The notes below the pieces were generated by a model. It ran no database searches. It saw nothing but the letters and a program-made list of their open reading frames with translations, and had not been told where the DNA came from. A stretch of 49,092 bases of DNA, from contig JAGGVR010000107.1 in NCBI GenBank assembly GCA_021157925.1, positions 1 to 49,092 on the forward strand. The letters are read 5' to 3'. A program made the translations under genes and the position numbers. Origin of the DNA: Staphylothermus sp. GTDB taxonomy: Archaea; Thermoproteota; Thermoprotei_A; Sulfolobales; Desulfurococcaceae. The first letter of the stretch is position 1. The number at the start of each line of letters is the position of its first letter. This document shows positions 8,671 through 17,779 of this stretch, piece after piece.

Positions 8671-10191
8671 ATGAAGAAAGAACTCATCTATGCATTAATA
8701 GTATTAATAGTTATAGGAAGTACTATATTGCTAGGTATATATCTTAAATCTCAGGTAGAGTTTGGAATGAATACTAAAACAACGCCCCCAACAAAAACAA
8801 GTACAACTCCTGCTACAACGACATCATTAACAGAAACAACGACTTCACCTACATGGACTACTAAAAAGACACAAACTCAGCAAATTCATGAAAAACACCC
8901 GTTTTATCCCGATAAATACTCTAGATATGGGGGATGGCTAAAACTTCGCCTCAAACCAACTGGGTTTTTCCATATAGAAAAAGTTAATAATACATACTGG
9001 TTTGTTGATCCAGAAGGGTATGTTTTTATATCAAAGGGCGTTAATCATGTTAATTATATGGGTGATCATTCACCAGCTCTAGGTTATTCACCATACTATG
9101 CCAATATACTGAGAAAATATGGCTCGATTAATAAATGGATAAACATAACAGTCAATAGGCTCTTAAAATGGGGTTTCAACACCATCGGTGCGTGGTCTTC
9201 ACGCGAACTCTATAAGTATATGCCTTATACAGTAAACTTGAATATACTTGGAAACTATGGATTCGAATGGACTACGGGAAAAATGCCAGATATTTTTGGT
9301 GAAGAATTTGTAGAATATGTTGAGAAAAAAGTCTACTTCAACTGCCGACCTTTAGCAAATGACTCATTACTATTGGGATACTTCTTAGACAACGAGCTTA
9401 GGTGGGGGCCCGATTGGCGATCGAGTACGCATTTACTTGATGACTTCTTCAAACTACCTCCTAGTTCGCCTGGAAAGAAAGTTGCAGTAGATATTGTTAA
9501 AGAAGCATATAATAACGATATAACGAGACTCAACAAGGATTTGGGAACCAAATTCAAATCATTTGACGAACTATTATCGTACTATGGCCCGCTCCCGGAT
9601 ACAGAAGCCATTGGAAAAGCAAGAACGGAATTCGTAAGACGATACGCGGAGAGATACTTCAATGTAACAGTATCAATTATTAAGAAATATGATCCAAATC
9701 ACTTAATACTTGGAATCAGGTTCTCTGGATTACCAACTAGAACACATGAACTGGAATTATTCAAAGTAATGGCAAAATATGTAGATGTTATTTCAATAAA
9801 CTTATATAACACAGTTGTTCCACCCAAAGATAAATTAATGGAACTATATAAGATAATCAAAAAACCAATAATGATAACAGAGTTCTCGTATAGAGCAAGA
9901 GACTCTGGTTTACCAAATACTAAAGGCGCTGGACTAACATTCAATACTCAGACCGAGAGAGCAGATGCCACATACAGATTTGTATCTGAACTCATGTCTC
10001 TAAGATTCGTAGTCGGGTATCACTGGTTCCAATACTATGACCAACCCAAGGAAGGAAGATTTGATGGCGAAGACAGTAATTATGGTATTGTAAATATAAA
10101 TGATGAACCATACCTTGAAATGGTCAATATGTTTATTAAACTCAATACTATGGTAGAAGAGATACATTTAAGCCTAAAAATAGGGAATTAA
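8671..10191 (+). CDS. membrane-anchored clan GH-A glycoside hydrolase (agarase/GH50- or GH158-like)
   Basis: A 506-residue protein with an N-terminal signal anchor (about 6-24), a Thr/Ser-rich linker (about 33-75) and a TIM-barrel glycosidase domain. The clan-A signatures are LDNELRWG (putative acid/base Glu after Asn) and IMITEFSYRA (putative nucleophile Glu), and the usual GFNTIGAWS and DVISINLYN strands are visible. Best recalled relatives are proteins annotated beta-agarase, but in this beta-glucan context a beta-1,3-glucan or related substrate is equally likely. Anchoring is N-terminal, opposite to the GH16 and GH3 enzymes nearby. The start has GGGGGAT upstream. Confidence 0.7.
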   Translation: MKKELIYALIVLIVIGSTILLGIYLKSQVEFGMNTKTTPPTKTSTTPATTTSLTETTTSPTWTTKKTQTQQIHEKHPFYPDKYSRYGGWLKLRLKPTGFFHIEKVNNTYWFVDPEGYVFISKGVNHVNYMGDHSPALGYSPYYANILRKYGSINKWINITVNRLLKWGFNTIGAWSSRELYKYMPYTVNLNILGNYGFEWTTGKMPDIFGEEFVEYVEKKVYFNCRPLANDSLLLGYFLDNELRWGPDWRSSTHLLDDFFKLPPSSPGKKVAVDIVKEAYNNDITRLNKDLGTKFKSFDELLSYYGPLPDTEAIGKARTEFVRRYAERYFNVTVSIIKKYDPNHLILGIRFSGLPTRTHELELFKVMAKYVDVISINLYNTVVPPKDKLMELYKIIKKPIMITEFSYRARDSGLPNTKGAGLTFNTQTERADATYRFVSELMSLRFVVGYHWFQYYDQPKEGRFDGEDSNYGIVNINDEPYLEMVNMFIKLNTMVEEIHLSLKIGN

Positions 10192-10230
10192 AAAACATTA
10201 TTGGTAAATAAATTAAATCACGAATCTATT

Positions 10231-11487
10231 TTATTGTGCTCGTCTTCCTCCCTTAGCTACAATGCCTATAACGAATCCAATTATGAGAGCAATTATACCA
10301 ATAATAGCCAACGTTGCTGCATCAGGGGCAGCTGTTGTTGTCACTGTAGTGGTATCTGTGTCTGTATGAGTTACTACTTCGGTCTTTGTTTCAGTCTCCA
10401 TTACTGTTGTTGTTTCAGTAACTGTTGTTTTCTCTGTATGAGTAGCTGTTTCTGTCACAGTCTCTGTTACTGTCTCCTTCACGATCTTTGGTGCTAGTTC
10501 TGGTGGTACAAGTCTTGCATCATAGAGTACCCATCCAAGCTCTGCTTCAGTTCCCTCACTACCAAAATATGTAGAGAACGCTACGCTACTCCATACTACC
10601 TTTTCTGCCGGTATTCCGAAGAAGTTAACTAATTGATCGAATACTTCATTAACAAATGGTTTTAGGTCAACGTAAACTTCGCCACTCATTATATCTGTGT
10701 TCTTGAGTAGGAATACCATCGCAGCCCAACCACCACCACTTAACGCTCTCTGCACCTCGAATTCGCCGTTCACTAATTCACCATTTACAATTAGTGGGAC
10801 AGTTATTGTTTTTACAACGGTTTTGTCACCAACCCATCCACCAAAATCGTCATGGAATGCTACATATACCTCTCCAATACCACTACCGTCATCTGCGTTC
10901 TCGAACCACATGAGAAGCCCTGTTCTCACTAACGTATCGTCACGTCTAAATACTTCATAGTTGATCTTCACATAGAGAGTATCATATTGGTTTAGAAAGT
11001 CTTGTGCCGCCATTGGTAGTGTGATCCATGTGTATCCACCAGTTGGTGGTAGAACAGTGCCTCCTGCAACTCCTGGTGGTGTTCTTCCAGCAAATACGAC
11101 ATCTGGGTTGCCAAAAGCTATTCCGCCCCATACTGTTTCAACGTTGCTTAGGGTTGCATAGAATGCTACTTGATCCTTGCTCTTAATGAACCTCATGTAG
11201 TTTTCTCCTGTCGCGTTTGCAACATTCCAGAAGTTTGGCTCAATCCATAGTTTTGTTCCATCGCTCCTTGTAACTAATTGTCCGGGCCAAGTACAGTTGT
11301 GGTAAAGTATACCATTGACATCAGCAGGCTCGACCCAGAAACCACCTGGTACCCATACAAGAACTACATCTCCTGGTTTAGGTGATGATGCAAGTGCCTT
11401 AATCTCCTCTAGTGATGCCGCCATTGATGCTGTTGGTAGAATTAATAGACCAATCAGGAGTATTATGAATACGTTCTTCGAATTCAT
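10231..11487 (-). CDS. surface-anchored GH12-like (concanavalin-fold) protein, catalysis uncertain
   Basis: A 418-residue secreted protein. It has a signal peptide (about 5-23), a beta-rich domain (about 35-335), a stalk of repeated TVTET/TTT units (about 338-385) and a C-terminal helix plus GGRR tail. Segments such as WGGIAFGNPDVVFAGRTP, the strand ending LLMWFEN and SGEVYVDLKPF resemble GH12 endoglucanases. By eye the GH12 nucleophile position (Glu two to four residues before the strand Trp) and the late acid/base Glu are not clearly present, so it could be a binding protein. The family call rests on pattern memory and is moderate. It is separated from the converging glycosidase gene by 39 bases. 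Confidence 0.5.
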   Translation of the reverse strand: MNSKNVFIILLIGLLILPTASMAASLEEIKALASSPKPGDVVLVWVPGGFWVEPADVNGILYHNCTWPGQLVTRSDGTKLWIEPNFWNVANATGENYMRFIKSKDQVAFYATLSNVETVWGGIAFGNPDVVFAGRTPPGVAGGTVLPPTGGYTWITLPMAAQDFLNQYDTLYVKINYEVFRRDDTLVRTGLLMWFENADDGSGIGEVYVAFHDDFGGWVGDKTVVKTITVPLIVNGELVNGEFEVQRALSGGGWAAMVFLLKNTDIMSGEVYVDLKPFVNEVFDQLVNFFGIPAEKVVWSSVAFSTYFGSEGTEAELGWVLYDARLVPPELAPKIVKETVTETVTETATHTEKTTVTETTTVMETETKTEVVTHTDTDTTTVTTTAAPDAATLAIIGIIALIIGFVIGIVAKGGRRAQ

Positions 11488-11782
11488 GATAACAACCCCT
11501 AGATCTAGATTTATAATCTATGTTTAATATATTTTGTTAAGTCAAGTATAAAAACAATACATCAACACTATATGGAAAGATAAAATCCTGATAGGGCTGT
11601 ATTTTCATCTCTTATGCTTTCTCGACGTTTTGAAATATACATTAATAAATTAATGATAATCTGTGAAAGTGATGTATTTGAAAATAGTTATTGACCATAT
11701 CTTGAAATACAAGAAGACTTACCACATAGAATTCAAAGCACCTATATTTATGTGGAGAACGTAGTACAAAAATAATATCGTT
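11488..11782. promoter_or_regulatory. intergenic region with promoter of the GH12-like gene
   Basis: About 295 bases without a supported gene. On the minus strand, upstream of the GH12-like ATG, AT-rich elements AATATATTAAA (complement of about 11521-11531) and TTTTTATACTT (complement of about 11548-11558) could be TATA boxes. The rest would hold the 3' end of the GH3 transcript. A 30-codon plus-strand frame near 11671 is too short to support. Confidence 0.3.
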
Positions 11783-14515
11783 TTATGGTTTCTTGCTTTT
11801 AAATATAAATAGTACAATTATTCCCGCAACGATGACTGGTAAGAGAATCAATAATATTCTTGTAAGATCTAGTTTACTGGGCTCAGTTTTTGTTATTTGT
11901 TGAGTAGTTGTAGTTATCATTGTAGTAGTTGTAGTGGTTGTAGTTGTTGATTGTATTGCAGTTGTTTCTGTCCCAGCTGTGGTTTGAGTTGTTGTTGTAG
12001 TTTTTTCTTGAGGTATTGTTTCGGGTAGTGCTTTTGTTATTGTTATTAAGCTTGATGGGGGTTCGTATGTGTATAGTTTTTCTTGTGGTATTCCGAGTGT
12101 TTCTGCTAATGCTCTGGATCTTAGTGTTACTTTGAGTATGTTGTAAGCGCTTCTTCTAAGATAAGATATATTAAGGTCCCCAATCTTAATGGATGTTTCT
12201 ACTTGTTTCCAAACATTCGCGAAAAGGTTGGGCTCGTATGGCATTAATGCGTCATTACCCGCTATATAAGCCATATAATTGTAGCTCCCTGAGCCCCAAT
12301 CAGTCATTACGAATCCATTGAATCCCCATTCGTATCTAAGAATGCCTTGTATCAATTCGGGATCATTGCCTGTATATATTCCGTTTAATTTGTTGTAGGA
12401 TGTCATAATACACCACGGATCAGCTGTTTTAACGATTATTTCAAATGGTTTTAGGTAGATTTCGCGTAGAGCTCTTTCAGAAGCGTATACATCTAGTTTA
12501 AATCTATTGAATTCCTGCTCATAGGCTACAAAGTGTTTAACTACTACTCCTATTCCATTATGGCTTTGAACACCCTTCACAATCTCTGATGCAAGTATAC
12601 CGGTAAGTAATGGATCCTCTGAGAAGTACTCAGCATTCCTACCACCAAGCGGATTCCTATGAATATTAACAGCGGGTGCAAGCCATAACGTGATGTTAGC
12701 CCATCTCATTTCCCGACCTATTTGTATTCCGTATATTCGTGCAAGCTCGGTATTCCATGAAGCTGCTAATATACTAGCACTTGGATAAGCAATCCCTCCT
12801 GGATTAGGCGATGGCCCATCCCTTAATCCATTAGGTCCATCAGCATGTCTAAGCTCTGGTATCTTACGGCTTATGTGTGCTCGGAGACCAATAGTTATGT
12901 CCACTAGTTCCCTTAGTGATAACTGCCCGATTAGTTCCTCGAGTGTATGCTTTCCTTCTACAATATCCTTCAATGTTATAATTGGTTGCTCCGGAACCTC
13001 GGGGAATTTGGGAGGTTTATTGATTTCCGTTATACTTTTGGACTTGTCCATGGTTTTAAACAAGTTAGTATTAACAATATATTTAGGTGCATTCTCGATC
13101 TCCTTTTCTCTGCACGGATATGGGAATGTTTCAGCCCCCTTCTTTGATAATCGGTCAATATGTGGGCTGTGTAGCCTATTCTGTGTTTTCACTAATACTA
13201 CTCTATTAGGTATAGTTAAAATAGCAGCAACACTTGTATTCCTCGAAGATGCGCCAACTCGTATGATGTAATCACCTTTTGCTAACACCCACGAGCTTGT
13301 ATTTTCATCGTAGGACGCCAGTGAAGATATGTTAATCGTGATATTGATTACTTGTTGTTTACCTGGATCTAAAACATCTGTTTTAGCAAAAGCTATGAGT
13401 TCCTGGTATGGATTTTCTAGTTCATCATTAGGCTTAGATACATATACTTGGACCACTTCTTTTCCTGGATAGTGTCCTTTATTTCTAACGAGTACTGATA
13501 CCTCAAATTGTGTCCCCATCAGACTAGTATTCAGTACTTCTATCTCAAAATCCGTATAGGATAGACCATATCCAAATGGATAAGCTGGACTGATATTGAA
13601 TGTGTCAAAATATCTATAACCAACATAAATGTCCTCATAATATCTAGCTACAAACTTACTAAAGTATTTAGTGGATGGATAATCCTCTAAGGACTTTGCC
13701 CACGTATCAGGGAGTCTGCCACTAGGAGACACTATACCAGCTAATATCGAAGCAATAGCGTTTCCTCCCTGCTCTCCTGGGAATCCAACCCATACAATAG
13801 CATCGATCCCTTCATTATCCCAATTTATAGAGATAGGGCCTGGAGTATTTAATATTACTATAACTTTATCGAAGAATTTCGTGACTTGGTCTAGGAGCCT
13901 GCTCTCATTATCACGTAGATAAAATGAACCATCACTTATATCCGCACCCTCAGTAGCACTTCTGCCTATAACAACTATTGCGACATTATTCCTCGCCGCA
14001 AACTCCTTCATTTCTTCATCACTAAAGACTATTTCCTTTCCACCCGCTTCTTCATAACGAGACACTATCTCTTCGTCCACGTTAAAACCAGCATTCCTAA
14101 GACCCTCTAACAGCGTCACCAATCTTTCCTCGGGTACCTTAACATATGAAGAACCACCACAATGATAATTCCAAGCCCAGTGCTGAGCAACACCAAACAC
14201 AGCAACCCTACTGCTTCTATCCAGAGGCAATACACCATTATTCTTTAAGACAACGATTCCCTCCAGAGCAATAACATAAGATAATTTTGCGCCATCCTTA
14301 AGTACATCGGGAAGCGTTTCTGGTATAGACTTTAATACAAAATCGGGGACAGTGTATTTTGATAGAAATTCCTTTACAGCCGTATCGAGCCTAGAACCGT
14401 CATTACTTGACTCGTTAGCTGCATACACAATAAACACATCCATTAATATGTTTAAAGAGATAACAAATAATACTAATAATGCTCCGAAACATAATAATTT
14501 AAGGCGAATCTCCAC
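11783..14515 (-). CDS. GH3 beta-glucosidase family protein with swapped domain order, surface anchored
   Basis: About 910 residues. The GH3 C-terminal alpha/beta domain comes first (LKNNGVLPL, then EGADISDG), followed by a fibronectin-III-like segment (GHYPGKEVVQVY). After a linker comes the GH3 TIM barrel (HADGPNG, NIHRNPLGGRNAEYFSEDP, KHFVAYEQE, nucleophile Asp in VMTDWGS about residue 740). This reverses the usual order but is known in a subset of GH3 enzymes. A signal sequence, Thr-run stalk and C-terminal helix with a Lys tail place it on the cell surface. The frame is open to 14551; the GTG at 14515 after a G-run ribosome site is preferred but not certain. It probably releases glucose from beta-gluco-oligosaccharides. 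Confidence 0.88.
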   Translation of the reverse strand: MEIRLKLLCFGALLVLFVISLNILMDVFIVYAANESSNDGSRLDTAVKEFLSKYTVPDFVLKSIPETLPDVLKDGAKLSYVIALEGIVVLKNNGVLPLDRSSRVAVFGVAQHWAWNYHCGGSSYVKVPEERLVTLLEGLRNAGFNVDEEIVSRYEEAGGKEIVFSDEEMKEFAARNNVAIVVIGRSATEGADISDGSFYLRDNESRLLDQVTKFFDKVIVILNTPGPISINWDNEGIDAIVWVGFPGEQGGNAIASILAGIVSPSGRLPDTWAKSLEDYPSTKYFSKFVARYYEDIYVGYRYFDTFNISPAYPFGYGLSYTDFEIEVLNTSLMGTQFEVSVLVRNKGHYPGKEVVQVYVSKPNDELENPYQELIAFAKTDVLDPGKQQVINITINISSLASYDENTSSWVLAKGDYIIRVGASSRNTSVAAILTIPNRVVLVKTQNRLHSPHIDRLSKKGAETFPYPCREKEIENAPKYIVNTNLFKTMDKSKSITEINKPPKFPEVPEQPIITLKDIVEGKHTLEELIGQLSLRELVDITIGLRAHISRKIPELRHADGPNGLRDGPSPNPGGIAYPSASILAASWNTELARIYGIQIGREMRWANITLWLAPAVNIHRNPLGGRNAEYFSEDPLLTGILASEIVKGVQSHNGIGVVVKHFVAYEQEFNRFKLDVYASERALREIYLKPFEIIVKTADPWCIMTSYNKLNGIYTGNDPELIQGILRYEWGFNGFVMTDWGSGSYNYMAYIAGNDALMPYEPNLFANVWKQVETSIKIGDLNISYLRRSAYNILKVTLRSRALAETLGIPQEKLYTYEPPSSLITITKALPETIPQEKTTTTTQTTAGTETTAIQSTTTTTTTTTMITTTTQQITKTEPSKLDLTRILLILLPVIVAGIIVLFIFKSKKP

Positions 14516-14601
14516 ACACCCCCCCATTAGCCTACACATGTAGCTAATCAACTAATCTCATAAAATAACATTCCTCCACGCACGATACCTCATTCATTTA
14601 A

Positions 14602-14919
14602 ATTATTATTTATACAATTAAAACTACTAAGCAAGACCCAGCCCTTCATATCCGAGGAGGAACTAGCGATCATAAAGAAATAAGGAAGCACAAAGAGATG
14701 AAAGCACAAATGTTAGAATTCACACGAAAACTAGTCAATGAAACAATTGATCCTAGACAGAAGATTATTCTCGCAGAAATATATGATGACGAAACAAAAC
14801 ATCGCAAATTGCTCCTAGACATGTAAGTATATGTGGCAGAAGAAGAAGCCTTTACAGATGGAAAACTGTGAGATGCTGTATGGAAGGAGAGCCTATGACA
14901 CGGTTCACCCGGTGGATAA
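14602..14919 (+). pseudogene. decayed ferritin-like/rubrerythrin-superfamily gene with three in-frame stops
   Basis: One reading frame, open upstream only from 14602 and lacking a start codon at its beginning, runs to TAA 14917-14919. It is interrupted by TAA (14824), TGA (14869) and TGA (14896). The translated pieces form one continuous helical protein: EIRKHKEMKAQMLEF, AEIYDDETKHRKLL, then DAVWKESL and HGSPGG after the stops. The E/H-rich DDExKH helix resembles ferritin-like proteins. Both TGA codons fall where Trp (TGG) would be natural. Loss of the start plus three stops argues for decay rather than sequencing error. The family assignment is tentative. Confidence 0.6.
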
Positions 14920-15005
14920 ACTAGACTTAAAAACAATTATCTTTCATCAATCCTTTCTTGTTTTAATGAACACAATATTTTTAGACTATTATTATTTTTG
15001 CTCAA

Positions 15006-15524
15006 TTAATGGTTATGGTGTTGAAAAGATCTTTTACCGATCATGTATGCTTTCTTGTTGACTTCATAGTTTTTTCTCTTTTGAAGTAGCTTGTCTATGA
15101 CTTTATCAATACCCTCTATGTCTAGGATTGAGAATACGGCTCCTACTGCTACTATGTTTAGTGCTTGATAGACTCCTTCTTTCTCAGCAATTGTTGATAA
15201 TGGTGCCTTGATTGCTCCGGGAATATTTGTTTTTACTAGCTTTTTGTCTAGTATGATTTTCTTGGATTTTTCTACTAGCCGTTTCCACCGCTTCAATCCT
15301 TCCTCGTGAAGCACTACTATAATATCGAATTCTTCTATGAATGGATTCTTTATCGGTTCATGATCTGCTACCACGTATCCTAGCACTGATCCTCCTCTTA
15401 CAGAGGCTCCATAGTTTTGTAGTTGTGCAACATAATAGCCCTTCTCATAAAGGGCTTCAGCTGTTAGTGTTGCTGCAAAGACTATTCCTTGTCCTCCCCT
15501 GCCTAGATAAGCTATTTTGAACAT
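15006..15524 (-). CDS. korC: 2-oxoacid:ferredoxin oxidoreductase, gamma subunit
   Basis: A 172-residue cytoplasmic subunit with the family motif GRGGQGIVFAA near the N-terminus and GASVRGG around residue 42, typical of the gamma chain of 2-oxoglutarate or other 2-oxoacid ferredoxin oxidoreductases. A GAGGTGA site six bases upstream supports the ATG. It is last in the order delta-alpha-beta-gamma. The complex converts a 2-oxoacid and CoA to acyl-CoA and CO2 with reduction of ferredoxin. Confidence 0.92.
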   Translation of the reverse strand: MFKIAYLGRGGQGIVFAATLTAEALYEKGYYVAQLQNYGASVRGGSVLGYVVADHEPIKNPFIEEFDIIVVLHEEGLKRWKRLVEKSKKIILDKKLVKTNIPGAIKAPLSTIAEKEGVYQALNIVAVGAVFSILDIEGIDKVIDKLLQKRKNYEVNKKAYMIGKRSFQHHNH

Positions 15525-15530
15525 ATTGTT

Positions 15531-16361
15531 TCACCTCTTCAGCCTAGCTATTAATTGTTTATAGTTATCTAGGAATCCAGGCTTGTCTTCTTCTCTAAAG
15601 ACACCGGTTGGGATATGCTTGGTTCTCTCTTCGGCTGGTAGTTTCTCCCATTTCTCATACCCTATACAAGTGTTCATTAGTTCCTTTAGCTTCTGACCCG
15701 GTGTCTTGTTTTCTCTCCTTATAACAAATGTTGTACAAGGAGCATATACTTCTATGAAACGGAACCCTCTCTTGATTTCTCCAAGGACTTTCTTGAAGCT
15801 GTTCTTTAGGAATAGGTATTGTGAAACACACCATCTAGCAACATAGTTAGCATTAGTATTTGCTATTAATCTTGCAACATCCATTGGTTCCTCGGGGTTA
15901 CCATAGGGTGTTGTTGGTGTGACCATTCCCTTGGGGGTGGTTGGTGCTGCTTGTCCACGAGTCATACCATATACTAGATTATTTATCATAATAACTACTA
16001 AGTCCATGTTCCTCCTAGCCGCGTGGAGTAAGTGGTTGCCACCAATAGATGCTAAGTCACCATCACCACCGATAACGATCACTTCTAATTCGGGATTAGC
16101 TAGTTTAACACCAGTAGCAACAGGAATTGCTCTACCGTGTAGTGTGTGGAGAGAATCAGCCTTAATATAGGGGCTTGGTATCCATGATGAACAACCAATA
16201 CCGCTAACGAACACGTATTTTCTCAGATCATATATTCCGAGCTCCTCAAATGCTTGGAACAAAGCATTCATAACAATACCGTTATAGCATCCTGGACAAA
16301 ATGCTGTTGGTAATACTTCTCTCCTCATATACTTAAGACTCAGGTGCTCATGTTTAATCAC
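15531..16361 (-). CDS. korB: 2-oxoacid:ferredoxin oxidoreductase, beta subunit (TPP-binding)
   Basis: A 276-residue thiamine diphosphate-binding subunit. CPGC near residue 22 and a further early Cys ligate the Fe-S cluster. The TPP/Mg motif is GGDGDLASIGGNH, followed by NNLVYGMTRGQ. The GTG start is supported by GAGGTG seven bases upstream. The segment APTTPKGMVTPTTPYGNPEEP is shared with KorB-type enzymes, favouring a 2-oxoglutarate-type oxidoreductase over pyruvate-type, though substrate cannot be fixed from sequence. Confidence 0.93.
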   Translation of the reverse strand: MIKHEHLSLKYMRREVLPTAFCPGCYNGIVMNALFQAFEELGIYDLRKYVFVSGIGCSSWIPSPYIKADSLHTLHGRAIPVATGVKLANPELEVIVIGGDGDLASIGGNHLLHAARRNMDLVVIMINNLVYGMTRGQAAPTTPKGMVTPTTPYGNPEEPMDVARLIANTNANYVARWCVSQYLFLKNSFKKVLGEIKRGFRFIEVYAPCTTFVIRRENKTPGQKLKELMNTCIGYEKWEKLPAEERTKHIPTGVFREEDKPGFLDNYKQLIARLKR

Positions 16362-16365
16362 GGGT

Positions 16366-17478
16366 TCACACCTCTAAAGCCTTCTTGATCTCGGATGGAT
16401 AAATAGGGACCCCACCACCAACCTTGTTGACGCCAACTACTTTTATACCACTATCGATAACCTGCTGGACATCATAGATCAGTTGACCCAGTGACAACTC
16501 TGGTACAACGACAAGCCTCACATTAGATAATAGTTCTCGGAGCAAATCATAGTTCAGCGGCCACAGCGTAATCAATCTAATCAACAATACATTATCTAAA
16601 CCCATAACAGCTTCCTTCGCAGACCTACACGTAGAGCCGAAACACACTATTGCTTTCTCAGCCCTTCCCGGATCACCTATGACTTCGTACTTGAACACCT
16701 TGTCGATATTGCCCCATATCTTCTCCTTAAGCCTTCTGACAAGCTTGTAGTGTGTCTCGAAGCTATGTACATCTCTATAACCATACTCATTATGAGTAGA
16801 CCCCGTGACGAGGACATAGTATCCCTCACCGAGACGAGGCATTGGCGGTGGAATTCTTGGGTCATCGCTTCCAAATAATGGCTCGTGATCACTTGATCTA
16901 CGGCGCTCAACAAGCTTTATCTCCCCAGGTTCTTTCCGAAACACTACTTCCCGGCCATGCCCTATGAATTCATCCATTAAGAAAACCACGGGTGTCCTCA
17001 GAGACTCTGATATGTTGAAAGCCTCTATGATCAAATCATATGCTTCTTGAGGAGATTCTGGAGCCAAAACCACTAGGTACTGGTCTCCATGTCTACCCCA
17101 ACGAGTCTGCATAAGATCTCCTTGTGCAGCTTTTGTTGCTTGACCAGTAGCGGGGCCTGCACGCATAACATCAACGATCACGAGAGGAGTTTCAGTCATT
17201 ACAGCGTAGCCTATGCCTTCTTGCATTAAGCTAAAACCAGGCCCACTAGTTGCAGCCATTGATTTCAAACCAGCCCAAGAAGCCCCGATGATCATGTTTA
17301 TTGCGGCTAACTCGTCCTCAGCTTGTATGAAAACACCGCCGGCTTCTGGGAGGAGTTTTGCCATCATATGCATTATCTCACTACTAGGAGTGATCGGGTA
17401 GCCAGCATAGAATCTACAACCAGCATCAATAGCTCCATAAGCTACTGCCTCATTACCAGAGAGAAACATTCTCTTCAC
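16366..17478 (-). CDS. korA: 2-oxoacid:ferredoxin oxidoreductase, alpha subunit
   Basis: A 370-residue subunit. It begins with the pyrimidine-binding domain (GNEAVAYGAIDAGCRFYAGYPITPSSEI), has TSGPGFSLMQEGIGYAV around residue 80, and a C-terminal domain II beginning near the segment AIVCFGSTCRSAKEAV. The GTG start follows GAGGTGA with a six-base gap and lies seven bases after korD. The single-polypeptide alpha chain without a fused gamma domain matches the four-subunit archaeal type. Confidence 0.93.
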   Translation of the reverse strand: MKRMFLSGNEAVAYGAIDAGCRFYAGYPITPSSEIMHMMAKLLPEAGGVFIQAEDELAAINMIIGASWAGLKSMAATSGPGFSLMQEGIGYAVMTETPLVIVDVMRAGPATGQATKAAQGDLMQTRWGRHGDQYLVVLAPESPQEAYDLIIEAFNISESLRTPVVFLMDEFIGHGREVVFRKEPGEIKLVERRRSSDHEPLFGSDDPRIPPPMPRLGEGYYVLVTGSTHNEYGYRDVHSFETHYKLVRRLKEKIWGNIDKVFKYEVIGDPGRAEKAIVCFGSTCRSAKEAVMGLDNVLLIRLITLWPLNYDLLRELLSNVRLVVVPELSLGQLIYDVQQVIDSGIKVVGVNKVGGGVPIYPSEIKKALEV

Positions 17479-17484
17479 ACATAC

Positions 17485-17697
17485 TCACCTCTTCTCAACA
17501 ACCACTATTGCTTGGTCTGGGCAGAACCACATACACAGCTTACACCCAATACATTCTCCTACAAGCTTCGGATTAGGATAACCAGTCGCTGGATTCACAC
17601 TATCCATAACAAGAGCCTTCCGAGGACAGATCTCCGAACAAATACCACACCCCTTACAGAGCAAACCATTAACATCAACAACATAGGTTTTACCCAT
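17485..17697 (-). CDS. korD: 2-oxoacid:ferredoxin oxidoreductase, delta subunit (2[4Fe-4S] ferredoxin)
   Basis: A 70-residue ferredoxin with two CxxCxxCxxxC clusters (CKGCGICSEICPRKA and CIGCKLCMWFCPDQA). The open frame begins earlier at a TTG (17718), but the ATG at 17697 has a GTGAGGGG ribosome site seven bases upstream and is preferred. It is the first gene of the korDABC operon, and it passes electrons from the TPP/Fe-S core to soluble ferredoxin. Confidence 0.92.
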   Translation of the reverse strand: MGKTYVVDVNGLLCKGCGICSEICPRKALVMDSVNPATGYPNPKLVGECIGCKLCMWFCPDQAIVVVEKR

Positions 17698-17779
17698 AGA
17701 ACAGCCCCTCACAAACAATAACTATATCGATTCGAGTAGAAAACCGTATTGGGAGAAAACACATGTGGAGAAAAAAGTA

